Origin: Anseranas semipalmata
Taxonomy: Eukaryota; Chordata; Aves; Anseriformes; Anseranatidae
Assembly: GCA_013399115.1 (NCBI GenBank)
Contig: VXAA01006438.1
Coordinates: forward strand, 139,729-203,728
Direction of reading: 5' to 3'
Length of the DNA stretch: 64,000 nucleotides
A program made the translations under genes and the position numbers. Numbering within the stretch: position 1 is the first letter of the stretch; each line of letters begins with the position of its first letter. The notes below the pieces were generated by a model. That model was not told the DNA's origin and searched no databases. It saw only the letters and a program-made list of their open reading frames with translations. Below, in pieces: positions 12,520 to 23,908 of the stretch.

Positions 12520-12582
12520 TGAAAATGCAGAAGGTGGCATCACTGCTAGCATGAGCAGAAGGAACAAGTTCTTCATCTCTGC
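12520..12582 (-). CDS. PAPLN: PAPLN exon with start codon and signal peptide
   Basis: The exon opens after a good acceptor (pyrimidine tract then CAG at 12585-12583), has six leader bases (GCAGAG), and starts translation at ATG 12576-12574. It encodes 19 residues, MKNLFLLLMLAVMPPSAFS: one basic residue, a leucine-rich core and small residues before the end, a typical secretory signal. The donor is GTAAGT at 12519-12514. The exon ends in phase 0 and the next papilin exon starts in phase 0, which supports the link. Because it begins at an acceptor, at least one non-coding exon lies further upstream. Assignment to PAPLN is by phase, strand and signal-peptide context; the sequence itself is too short to be diagnostic. 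Confidence 0.8.
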
Positions 12583-13040
12583 CTGTGGGAACAGAAAGAT
12601 TATTGATCAGAATTGCATGCTTCTTTGCTACTTGTATGGTGGCAAAGCTAAGATACCGCATAGGAAAAATGAAGGTGGAACTAAAATCAAGGAGAGAGAA
12701 GAAAAGCAGTTTTATCACTACATTCCCTGGATAGATGAAGGCAACTGCAAAGACTGAAATTACCTTGCACAGAAAGCCAGAATGTAATTACTGAGCGCAA
12801 ATATTTCCCTGAACTTTCCTCTGATATTACGAGAACACCATCCTCGGGCACAGTGGAAGATGCATGCTGCTGCTTGTCTGCCCTCCCACCCTTTTACATA
12901 TACACATGACAAAACCTTGAAGATTGTAATGACTTCAACCAACCCAAGGTAAGAAATTCCACAGTTAACATTTCTGTACCCTATATTCATCCTGTGTGGC
13001 TTGGTGAAGCTTTGTGTCTTTCTTTGTGTGATGTTGCTTG

Positions 13041-13080
13041 TTTAAAATCCTACAGTTTGTCTAAAATTCTACAGTTTGTC
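13041..13080. repeat. 20-bp tandem duplication
   Basis: Two adjacent near-identical 20-mers sharing CTACAGTTTGTC, with two mismatches. Confidence 0.85.
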
Positions 13081-16000
13081 ATGAACAGCTATAACTAGAT
13101 TCAACCATCAGTAGTTACAGCCCTTCTGCAGAGCTAGAAGTTCCTAAAATTTGGGGCATTATGCTTATTTGGGACCACAGTTCTGTACTGGTGCATTGCC
13201 TCTTGCTACTTTATCTTTCCTCTTGTGAATTACAGCAACCAAACCCACACCAACCACCCTTCACCAAAGTTTACAGCTGTGACAAAGGACGCTTCGGTCA
13301 CTAGAAACTGTCTGTTTCTCATGACCACTTTCTCATGACCTCAAGACCTGTTGACTGAGCCCAGAAAGAAGAGACAGACTAGATACTCCTAGCATAGTTT
13401 TTATCTAGTCCAAGTTTCTTTTGAACTTGGGAAAAGGAAAAGGAAAGAGGGAGAAACCTTTTCACAGTGCATAAAATAAAAGCATCAACAAAGAAACGTT
13501 TATCTCAATAGTCATTGTAACAACACTCCTTTTTAATATTAACACTTCATATACAGCTCCTTTAGCCTGGACTATTAAATCCAGACGAACTGTAGAACGT
13601 ATATCACTAATAACAATGCTAGTACTGATAAAAAATCATTGTTGCATGAGAATATCAGATCAGAAACAAAATATACCTAAAATGAAATGTGATTGATCTA
13701 GCATTTGAATATTTCAAGTTACTTTATGACGAGCAACTATTTTCCTCATAGTGCTAGGCCTCACTGAATCCACACAGCTCATTACAGTTCTGTAAGTCCA
13801 TATATAACTTATTTTGACATTCCTGGTATTCAGAGTGCTGGGGATGAAAAGCTTGTTCTTTAATATTTTTCCTTTTAGATATAAAGACTACTAAGTGCTG
13901 AAAACCCAGCTGCACCAAATTCTTTGTGCAAAATAGCAATGAGCAGGGAAAATATAATTGGGAAAACAAGCTTCTGTCACAATATACTGAATGCCAGTCA
14001 TATGACTCATAAGAAAACAAAGCTTTAGGAGCTTTTTATATGAACAGACTTTCATTCACTTTGGATTAATCTTCTTAAGAAACTGAGGAAAGACTATGTA
14101 CCCTCTATTGTGCATACATGCTATTACTTCTCTTTCAATTCAAGTCAAGGAAGAAACAACCTGGTGCTGCCCTCCATACGAGGTTAAGTACACTCTTTAT
14201 GCAGTTGAGACAAATAACCAAAACGTAGACTAGATCTGCATCACAGCCCTATTCAACTGTGAAATCATTTTCAAATGTGTAGGACAGCCACGAGAGACAA
14301 AGAAACAACCCTTGTGCTACAAGTTCCATGCACAGAAACAGCAAACCTTTTCTGAAGCAGCTTGTAACATCCTCACACCACTAGCTAGGCACACTGTAAG
14401 AATGGTGTTGGTGTCAGACAGAGGCATATCTTTGAGATTGATCAACTTCTCTTCCTACTGCCCAGAAAAAAATCTCTCTTCCCTAGCATTCCCCTCTCAC
14501 ATCTTCCACTCCAGGCACTTCACAGGTTCACAGGGACAGCTGTGGGAATCATGTCCCTTGCTCCACCAGCCTAGCACTGCTGGTAATGTACTGCCCACTC
14601 AGCTCCTCCTGGCATCTGAACCAAGAGTTGGACAAGGAGCTGGGCCCAAACCACATAATGCTCCTGGAGAAGAGGCTAGAGAAGCAGCTCACCAGAGCTG
14701 GCAGTGCTCCCAGTCTCCATGGAGTTAGCATCTTGGAGATTTTCAGTCAGACAGGATGAAGACATTCTGTGAGGAGACAACCAGGAACAGAATCAAACAT
14801 TTTGGACAATCCCCTGCAAAAAGCAACAGGTTATAGCTCTGGTGCTCGCTTGTATTTTTGTGCCATTGCACTGGCCTGGAAATTGCTGTCATATGTCTAA
14901 CATCTGGCTCAAATTTAACATTAAAAAGTTTAGACCATCCAGCCCCTTTAAACTAGTCAACAGATTCCAGGAAAAATGGTCAGGAGGAAGAACAGGGCCT
15001 TCTGTAGCCTATTAAACCCTCCACTGCAAAACAAATCTTGTGTTTGATTCTCTGAGCTTCAACAAACTTGTTCATTTAAAAGCTTCCCCAGATGCAGTAT
15101 TCTGCATTAATCCTTTTTGTCTCACTTCCAAACAGAAACAACACAGATTGGATTGGTGAATCTGTCTGAAACCTTCAAAAAAAAAGGTCAAGGTCTGTTT
15201 CTGGATTTAATGGTTCTTTCACTCCTTGTAGGACCTGGGATACAGCAGCATATGTTATTCTGTTTGCCATTCTTCTCACTAAAGCCTGGGTGTGCGGGGG
15301 AAGGAAAGAAAAGGACAGTGTTTTGCCCTGCTTTCACTTGTAACAACAGCAGCTGCTGCTGCTCTCTGTGCCTCCTGTCCCTCTTTAATTCTTTTCAACA
15401 CTCCCCAGCTCCATTTTCCTACTGTGCTAGAACAGCATCTCCACCCCCTTCCACCCAGAAACAGCAGCAGGGTCTGAGGGGAAATGGTGAGTATATGCTG
15501 AAGATATGGAACAGCTGCTGGAAAACTCACATGTAGGAATTCCTGCCATAGTGCTAAAATCTGAAGTTACATCATCAAGACGAATTATGAGAACCCCTTC
15601 ACAATAAGGAGCAACCCAGATCTTCAACCAGAACTAGAGGCGGGCCCAACTGAAACCACAGTTCAAAATACCGGAAGAGATTCAAATTTTATAGCCAACC
15701 ACATCTGTCATCAACTGCTCAGGTTAGATGAGTAAAAGGCATGAACTAGTGACTGGTTCCAGCTATCTACAAGCTTGATCAAAAATAGTGGGTCCATACC
15801 TGAACTACGAAGCTCTCTTCTCTAATAGGGGCCAACCCAAACTGCTCTGAACATTGGAGAAGTCTAACCTTGGAACTGAATTTAGCAACTCACAATCCTT
15901 ACTTGTGTTCCAAAATGGTATGGATCAGATCAGATTTTGTGGAAATTTCAGAAACTTCTGTCTGACAAAACCTGTAAAGCATGTTCTGGTGCCCTTTCTG

Positions 16001-16100
16001 AACTGCATCCACAGTGTCTACTTCCGCTTGGCGCTGTGGACAGGAGGGCCAGAGCACCACAGTGGAGATGGCTGGAATTTCCCAAGTCTGGACAGAGCTC

Positions 16101-16286
16101 ATCTCTCAACATGCATGTTCTGAGGGAAATGAGACCTAAATTGCCTGTATACATGTGTGAAAATAACTTTGAAACAGCTGCTTAATTTCAAGGTTTCAAA
16201 AGCAAACAGTTAACTTTTGTTTGAGGGAAAAAGAATACAGGACTGAGATGAAGAGAGAGATTTTTAACTCATTTAGATGATGACTT
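16101..16286 (+). repeat. local direct duplication A, copy 1
   Basis: This stretch recurs about 560 bp downstream (16659-16859) in the same orientation. Shared blocks include AAATAACTTTGAAACAGCTG, GTTAACTTTTGTTTGA and the end ATTTAGATGATGACTT. Copies differ by substitutions and small indels. Confidence 0.9.
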
Positions 16287-16658
16287 TACTGGAAACTGGG
16301 ATAAGCATCCTTATTTCAAGGCTTAACAATGAACCTACTCAGTAAATAAACTTTTGCCTTAACAAATAAAGAGTCTAGAAAAGACAGATGGGCAGTCTTG
16401 GAGATTTCTCTATAGTGGAGCCAAGTGAACTGCTTTAAAAACATTTTATTTAGTTACAAAGTCTTTATCCAGGGCCACGCAGGCTTAGCAAGATCAGTGA
16501 ATTATTCATTAAGACCAAGAGTACACTCAACACAAACTGAAGAGAATCGAGGACAATTTTAATGACTTCTATGTTTTCTTTATGTGTGCAAATCCTGCCT
16601 TCCAATGCACAAACAAGGTTCAAGTTTGCCTACTTCAACTTGGCCTCTTTTCCAAATC

Positions 16659-16859
16659 ACCTCTCAACATCTACGCTCCTAGGGAAACAAGACTTACATT
16701 GCGTGGGGGGGGGGGGGTATAAGTGTAAAAATAACTTTGAAACAGCTGGCTAGTTTAAAGGTTTCAAAAGCATAAAGTTAACTTTTGTTTGATGGAAAAT
16801 AAATATAGGACTGAGATGAAGAGATATATTAGATTTTTAACTCATTTAGATGATGACTT
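16659..16859 (+). repeat. local direct duplication A, copy 2
   Basis: Partner of 16101-16286. It carries an extra G13 run (16705-16717) and a short TATA-type expansion (around 16823) that copy 1 lacks. Confidence 0.9.
16705..16717 (+). repeat. G13 homopolymer
   Basis: Thirteen consecutive G on the plus strand within duplication copy 2. Confidence 0.95.
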
Positions 16860-17033
16860 CCTCTTTTCAATAGGAGGGAATCCAAACTTGAAAGAGATGT
16901 TATGAATAACCCAGCCTTGTTTAAACAAGAGCTTAAGCTGTTTAGATGCTACAGAATCAAATCACGCAGTCCGAAGAAAACTGGTCTCATTAGTTCCATT
17001 GCACACAGATGTATTGGTCTGTGCTTCTTGCTC

Positions 17034-17050
17034 TTTTTTTTTTTTTTTTT
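17034..17050. repeat. poly(T) run
   Basis: Uninterrupted T run of about 17 bases on the plus strand. Confidence 0.9.
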
Positions 17051-18129
17051 GAAATAATTGGACAGCCAGTGCTAAGTGGCTCTTCTCTGTTTAGCACATA
17101 AGATGGACCAATCTTCTTTTGCCTGTGAACCACATTTCTAAATCACCCTTTGGCCAAAGGCACACACCACGTACATGGGTCAGGGACTGTTCTGGAAGTG
17201 GTTCATAGGCAGGAGATAAAATGCCCCCCTCAGGGTTGCCGTTCTTCTATTACCAGACAAGATACAGCCAGGCTGGGCATGCAGTTAAGTGCCAAAGCCA
17301 CCCAGCAGCACTAGCTTGAGCAGCCACTTATGGCTCATTTTATCTTCCCGCTGGGGATTTGAATTACCCAATGTGGATCTACTGTTCTCATCCAAAGTAG
17401 CCCTGACAGAAGCTGTCTTTGCACAGCTTGAGATGCCAGTTAGCAACTTTAATAAATATTTGCTCACTGCAATATAGATTGAAATTGCTTATTGTAAAGT
17501 TTAGCAGATCTGGCATTAAAACAGAAACTGTCACTGTGACTCTGCTACTTGCACACCTTCAGAATTTCCTTCCCCTTTCTCCACCACTGCTCCTCCCTGA
17601 CCCTTACATGTCATATCTCACTCACTTATTATATTTTTAGAAGCCTGATGAAGGAGGTGAGAAATCATAAAGGATATTACATTGTCCAATTTTCCAGTGC
17701 CATCAATTTTCTTAGCCACTGACTCGGTCTCTTGTTGAGTTTTTAGACTCATTACATTTTCTGAAGACACTACTGATTTTTGCTTTACTCTCAATACATC
17801 CAGCATATCTCAGTTCCAGCTTTCTTTGTTTTGTTAGCCTTGTCTACTAAGAAGCACCTTTTAAGTTTGTGGTGGAAGAGTTAAAAATGGAAAATAAACA
17901 CAGAGCAAGAAGGGCAGGGCGAGGGGGGAGAGAAAGGCATTAATGGAGCCGGGATCAAGGGTAGGGAAAAGGCTCCTTATACTGAGAGCAGCACTGGGAG
18001 AGCATGAGGACCACATCACAAAGTCCAGAGGAACCTAGAAACTTTTAATCTCTTTAGACAGAGGACATCACATTCAAGATGCTTCTTAACATGGTGCCTG
18101 CCTGTTTTCTTCCCCGACTATAGCAAACC

Positions 18130-18149
18130 TTTTTTTTTTTTTTTTTTTT
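18130..18149. repeat. poly(T) run
   Basis: About 20 consecutive T on the plus strand. No retrocopy recognised beside it. Confidence 0.9.
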
Positions 18150-20807
18150 GACATTTTTCCAAAGAAAGTCCTGGGACTGATGCCCTTTGGGCTAGGGTGG
18201 ATAAGCCAATTAATATGCATATGCCTGTTAAAGCGGGAGAATGCTGAATTTCCTTTGTCTTGACCATGCAATAACCCACATTTATAAAGAGCTGTTTGTA
18301 TACAAAGTGGTAGATAAACATTTATTAAATGTGTTTAAACACAAGACTGGTTGAAAGTGCTTAGTGGCATGGGAAGGGAGGGAGAATAAAGAAAAACACA
18401 ACACAAGCTGAGTAGAAGTTTTACAGAGATATCTTTATCGTCGATACACAGATTTATTAATTGACCTCAAATACGTGCAAGGAATTGAAGAAACCTCATC
18501 AAGAGAGTAATCCTGCTGAGATATACTTTCAGCCATATTATGCATTTTAAACTTTCAGCTAGAATAACTTTCAAATTTACCTTGTTAAAATAAAAAATGT
18601 TATGAAAAACATACTAATGAGCACAGTAGCAGAGCACCAGCTGAGTAGTGGCAACATACAAGCATCTTCTAGACTGCTCTGCAAATAGGCTTTCATCTCA
18701 GCCTTCCACCCGATTCATAACAGGCACAAAATCTGCACTGGGCCATGGCTTAATGTCACTGACTCAGGCTGACTGTTTTTACAGAGGACTTCTAGAGCAA
18801 TGTCAAGTTCAGCAACACCTGGGGAAAGCTATAGCAGCCCGTGTCATACAGTTTTAACCTGAATACAGAAATCACACAAAACAGAAGCTGAAAAATAATG
18901 AGGTGGCAGAGCAAGATTAGACTGCAAAACAACCTGGAAACTCTAGTAAGGCATCACACCATACCCTATCAGGAGTGGGAAAGAGGCAGATCTGCTTCTT
19001 TGCCAATCTAAAATTTATGTCAGTGAAGCTGCATCTTCCAAGTAAATGTAGTCACTCTGCTGATAATACAGTATTTCATGAGGACAACTATCTGTCTACC
19101 TATTAATATCAGCCGAGATTCAATTTTCTGCATCCAAACTTCCACTATTAGGTTTGCAGATAGAAATTCATTATAAGAAGATAGGATTCTGCTTTTTATT
19201 TTGGTAGTCTCACTGCCCTTAGTTGTTAATTAAATGTGTGAGCACGTAGGGATAAAGACAAGCACATGCAGACTACTTTAGACAGTAAACATTGCAACAA
19301 GCAACCACACACTGCCTGTGGAAAACACGACAAGGATATAATATCCAAAACACTAACAATTGAAGAAGAATGGCTAATGAACTTCTGGTTCAACTACTGC
19401 CCTGTCAAAGCTCAGGCTTTGCTTATATGAATTATTTAGCCTGATCTGAAATATTATCTGACATTTAGCAGTACTGGTGTTTATAAGTACACTAGCTAGA
19501 TGACATTAACCCCTTCCAATTCAAATTCTGGAGAACTCCCTAGAAAAATAAGGGATTTCAATGCTGAAGAACTACTTCCAATTTTATTTAACTCCATTCC
19601 ATCCTAAATATAAATGTGCTAATCTTCCAAGCTGTGAAAAGGGTTAAAAAAAAGTAAGCATTATCTAAAAAGGAATCTTTAAAACAATACAAATTGTTTT
19701 CTGCCTCTTTGCAAGATCTACATCTCTTCTCTGAAAGGATGTTAACACCACATTCAACAGTATGCTTGCAGTGTATTTAGGGAACACTTGTATTACCTTT
19801 AAATAAATTTGTTTGGGGACTAACAACAACGTAGGCAGGAAAACATGAGAGTATTTACCCTGAGCCTCATGAAGGCTTTGATTGCTGCTACCTCCACATC
19901 TAATATATATTTGTTATTATTTTTTACGCTAACTCAGTTTTACCTATATATATCTGCAAACATACCAACCACGCCAAACTAGTACGGGTACATCTATTCC
20001 CTAAGGAACCACCCTTACTGACTGTGATGCAGACATACCTTCGGTGGTATGAAGCAGAAAATACCCCAGAGAAGTCAGTGGGCTTACTTACATTACTATG
20101 CAAGGGAAAGATTATTAATGTCAGTAGAACCAAAAGAAATGAAAAAACTAACAAACAAACGAAAAAACCACAACTTTTGACTAACAAACTTAGGAAGCAG
20201 AACCTGTAGTAGGGGAATTAGGGCTGCAATCTCCAAGGACACCAGCCAACCATCTTTCATCTGTCACTAAAAATTAACTTCTTAAAAATGATCTTAGGAG
20301 AGTGTGATCGCACCGCAGTGCCTGGAGAGAACTGAAAGTAAGCACATGCTTGACTGTGTGATCACAACAAAATGACAACAGTGGGATCTAAAAATAAATT
20401 GGTTCCTTGCTCTCAAGCTGTTTTCTCCCACAGATGCCCAAACCAGAATCTCCAATTACTGCTTTAAGGGCTAAGCAGAGAAATAAGAAATCTTTTGACA
20501 GTACTTGTTTTCCATACATCATGTCTGCATGTCAAGAAAGCTTGAGCTTGTTACTGTGTGAGAAAGCATAAACAAGTGGTTTGTACATAGACTATGCATA
20601 TGACTACTTACACACTCAAATCCTTTAATATTAAAGGCCCTCCTCATGCATCTAGTAACTGCTGTTAGTCATCATCCAAGACAAGACACTGGACCACAAC
20701 AAATCATATTTCAAATCCAATAGTAGAGATAAAAAACGACACAGTGAAACCGTATACAACTGAGTATCGCTTCCAGTGAAATAAGTTCTTTTGACAAGTC
20801 CATCATA

Positions 20808-20930
20808 CCATGGGCATAACGACAAATGACTGTACTAGATCAGAGCAATCACCCGTCACTGTCTAGTCTTCGTAGCTATGCTAGGTTCTCCGAGGAGCTT
20901 ATCATCAGTTTTGCATAATGCTTCTCACAG
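20808..20930 (-). repeat. probable CR1 LINE 3'-end relic
   Basis: The plus strand reads GTACTAGATCAGAGCAATCA and then CTGTCTAGTCTTC. This follows the reverse complement of the amniote CR1 3' end (TACTGGGTCAGACCAAAGGT then TAGCCCAGTATCCTGTCTTC). Short and diverged. Confidence 0.5.
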
Positions 20931-23570
20931 ACTTAAGAGTAAAGCAACTTATTTCCTCCATAGTCCACTCAGCGTCAATATGCCACTAGAAGAACAGTTC
21001 CCTCTCGTATCAGCTAATGACAAGGCTATAAAATGAATCATGAGAACACTTGTAATCGTATCTGATGTATTCTAGGTGTTCTTATAGAAAATAGCAGCTG
21101 TTATAAAATAGCTCCCGTTAAAAAAAAAAAACACTATTATATTCTGTGTACCAATGAGTCACAAAGTACATACATGATCTCACAAAATGGCTAACATTTT
21201 ATTAGTATTTGAAACCCTCTTCTGAACAAAGAGAAAGCCTTTTGGCAGCCTAAGCCCTACCTGTTTGAAAGCACAGAATATTAGTTTTCCTTATTTACAT
21301 TACATTCAGAAGAAGGGGACCTCAATCAACATTGGAATTTGTTTGCAGGTTCCCCGTTTTAAAAGAACAACCATGTTTTGTTGGAAAAAAAAGTTGGTGT
21401 TATAACCAACTCAGTTACAGCATTGAAAACAGTTGCAACAACATACCTCCTTTCCCATTTCCTAAACCCTTTCAGCAAGTCAGGGCACAGCCATTCACAG
21501 AGACTCCAACTGAGTCTTGGTGCCAATTTTGTGAGGCAAGTAATCCCTTAAGCAACTAGATCTTTTACCAAGCTGGTAAGTAACTGGATCAGAGAGAGAG
21601 AAAGAGAAACCATCCCAAAAACAAAGATACAGGATCTGTATCAGAAGGTTATCACTCATTGAACAGCAGCATTTACGATCATCCATTCTACATCCATGAT
21701 TGCTTCTTTCCCCTTAAAATTAAAGTAACTTAATTTGTTTTATACTTAATATTATTTAATATATATCCATAGAGAGAGCAGCAAACAAAAACCTATACCC
21801 TTTCTTGGAAGCACCTCAAATTCTGTCAAAAAACTTTTCTCAAATGCTACATTCAGAGTAGACAGTTTACTAGCAAACAGAGTTAAAATATGCACGTGCT
21901 ACAGAGTAACTACCCCAACCCCAGCATTTCCCTAAACCATCAAGCGTTTACACTCATGAAGCAAAATATTTTAAAAACGAACACCTCTGAAGTGCCAGGA
22001 TGCTCTTTGGTGTGTGAGAACCTGAGAATGCACTTGACAAAAGAAGTCTCAATTATCTCACACTGGACAAAGAAAGCACGCTAAAAGCAAAACTTCTGGA
22101 GACAGCAAATTTGCTATATGCTTTAAATTTTTGCATTTTGTTAATCAATCGTTCTGTTTACTAACCTGAACAAGCATTAGTTTAAGCCAGTGCCATGTCA
22201 AAGATACATGGCCCTTCCTACTTCTGTTGCACATCACAAACACCTCCCTTTGCTCCTTGTAACAGTAGAGCATTTGTCCTGAAATTCCAAGGACAAGGCT
22301 TTCTGATACACATTTGGCTGTGGAGCACATCAGCTCATCAACAAGCTGCACCTCAGAAAGAATGGTTTTTCATGGCTGCTCTATTTACAGAGCCTGGGAA
22401 ATGCTCGAGCATTACAGAGGAATGCACATCTCCGAGAGATGAGGAGAAAAACATACAAGTTGCAAGCCAGTTTGCAGAGCAGCTGGTGAAGGGCCCTCGT
22501 AAGTGCAAAACAGCCATAAAAGAAACTAAGTGTTGTGAAGACACTTCCAAAAGTAATAAACAAGGTGTTTACAAGCCCTTTTTAGGGTCTCTACAGAGAG
22601 ACCCAAATAAGCTCACCATCTCCCTGACCTCCTGTACTAACATTAGTTAGGAACTCCATTCAAGACCAACATTAACTTTGTCAAAGCTTTGAAACTCAGT
22701 TTTTAAGCAACTGCTACTCTACCTCCATCTGACCACCCACAAGGAACAGCGGGACATCAGACAAATCTACTGCCCTGCCACATTGCTACCAGCCCGTCAC
22801 CATCTCCTTGCCAGTACAGGTCCCTTGAAGCAGCTTCTCGGCCTGTCTCACATGTCAGATGTTCTCAGGGATGAGAGATCCAGTCCTGTAAACCTCTCCT
22901 TTCATAAGCAGGTTCGTTGATTCAGACAGCATCATTTGGCTGGAGACAGCCTCCAAAATGGGTCCTGCCTGACACAGCTGAAAGCAATGCAGACTGACCA
23001 GGAGGCACTCCCTCCCCTCAGCACCCTGCCTTGCTAGCACATCAACAGAAGCAGCTGAGCACTCCAGGGGTGGTAGTTAGGGGGTTTAAGAGTCCTAGCA
23101 CCTGCGCAGGCTTTTGTTCGTAACAGCAAAAATCATGTTTCTCCAGTCAATATCCCTGCTACGTATGTCTTGCTTTCTGCATTTTTTCTGGCAGAGCACA
23201 TGTGCCTGCCCTCCAGCGGACTCGTCCGGCATCCTATCAGACTGATACCTGCCCCTTCCACCCTCTTGCTCTGCCCACTCGTAATGTGAAATTAACTGCG
23301 AGGGAGAGGGATTAAGGTTCACCAGATACATGGAGTGTCTTCTTCCCTCCCTACAAGGAAATCTAATTTTGCAGTCACAGGGACTCTGGTCTGTCCTCTC
23401 CCCTGTGTTCTTTGAACTGAAGGAAAAAAAATGGTGGAAAATCAAAGATAGTTTAAAAAACAAAACAGAACAAAACAACAACAAAAACCAGCACTGAAAA
23501 GACTGACAAGAAAATAGATGTCCAGGTAGAGGAATCAGGAGACAACCCAGAACACAAAGTCAACTCTTAC

Positions 23571-23908
23571 CTTCTGCGTGTACCTGTGAAAGGTAAGTGC
23601 AAAAGTTGGAGGCACTGACACCACTCTGTAGTCAAGCGCAAAAACCACTTTCCTATGTTCTGGTTCAAACGGTGGCTCTTAACATGCTTTTCTCTCTAGC
23701 TTCTGTTTGGTTACTAATCCTTACTGCACAGGAAAAGGGGAGTTGGGTTTCATTTAACCCCTTCAGCCTCTAAGTTTCTTCACAAGAGTTTTCTCTTTCG
23801 CTTGGGAAAGCCAGAGTTGTAATCATGCATGCATGCACGCATGATTTGGAATTGTTTCTAGCTCCCGTAGTCTGTGTGTGAGCACACACATTGGCTCTAA
23901 ACTGTGCC
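23571..23908 (-). promoter_or_regulatory. PAPLN: weak candidate for PAPLN promoter-proximal non-coding exon
   Basis: On the minus strand a TATA-like TTATAAAGGG (23940-23931) lies about 30 bases before a possible start near 23908, and a consensus donor AAG|GTAAGAG falls at 23571/23570. A leader exon here could splice to the acceptor at 12583. Inference only: such signals occur by chance, and no transcript evidence is available. Confidence 0.22.
23822..23845. repeat. near-perfect 24-bp palindrome
   Basis: ATCATGCATGCATG then CACGCATGAT reads almost identically on both strands (one mismatched pair). A second inverted repeat (TGTGTG / CACACA) lies about 25 bases to the right. Confidence 0.8.

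Larger units (their letters stand above)
275..12582 (-). other. PAPLN: PAPLN gene, 5' part (papilin; continues beyond left edge)
   Basis: Papilin is a secreted extracellular-matrix glycoprotein built from thrombospondin type-1 repeats (TSRs), an ADAMTS-like cysteine-rich spacer, Kunitz domains, Ig domains and a PLAC domain. Four coding exons are visible on the minus strand: 12576-12520, 2226-2111, 719-659 and 377-275. All have AG acceptors and GT donors, and their phases join without a frameshift. Spliced, they give a signal peptide, a short basic linker, the complete first TSR and the start of the spacer ([13 protein letters not shown], matching the mammalian papilin order). Later TSRs, Kunitz and Ig exons would lie left of position 1. 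PSEN1 lies upstream on the same strand, as in other amniotes. Identification rests on recognising the papilin order of motifs, not on a database search. Confidence 0.9.

Noticed and set aside
14312..14728. 138-codon plus-strand ORF
   Set aside because: Low-similarity, Ser/Pro/His-rich chance frame without gene context.
15117..15536. 139-codon plus-strand ORF with CTG/GCA runs
   Set aside because: Poly-Lys start from an A run and repeat-driven Cys/Ala runs; no gene signals.
22195..22650. 151-codon plus-strand ORF
   Set aside because: No recognisable motif, no promoter, splice or poly(A) context, mixed composition; consistent with chance.
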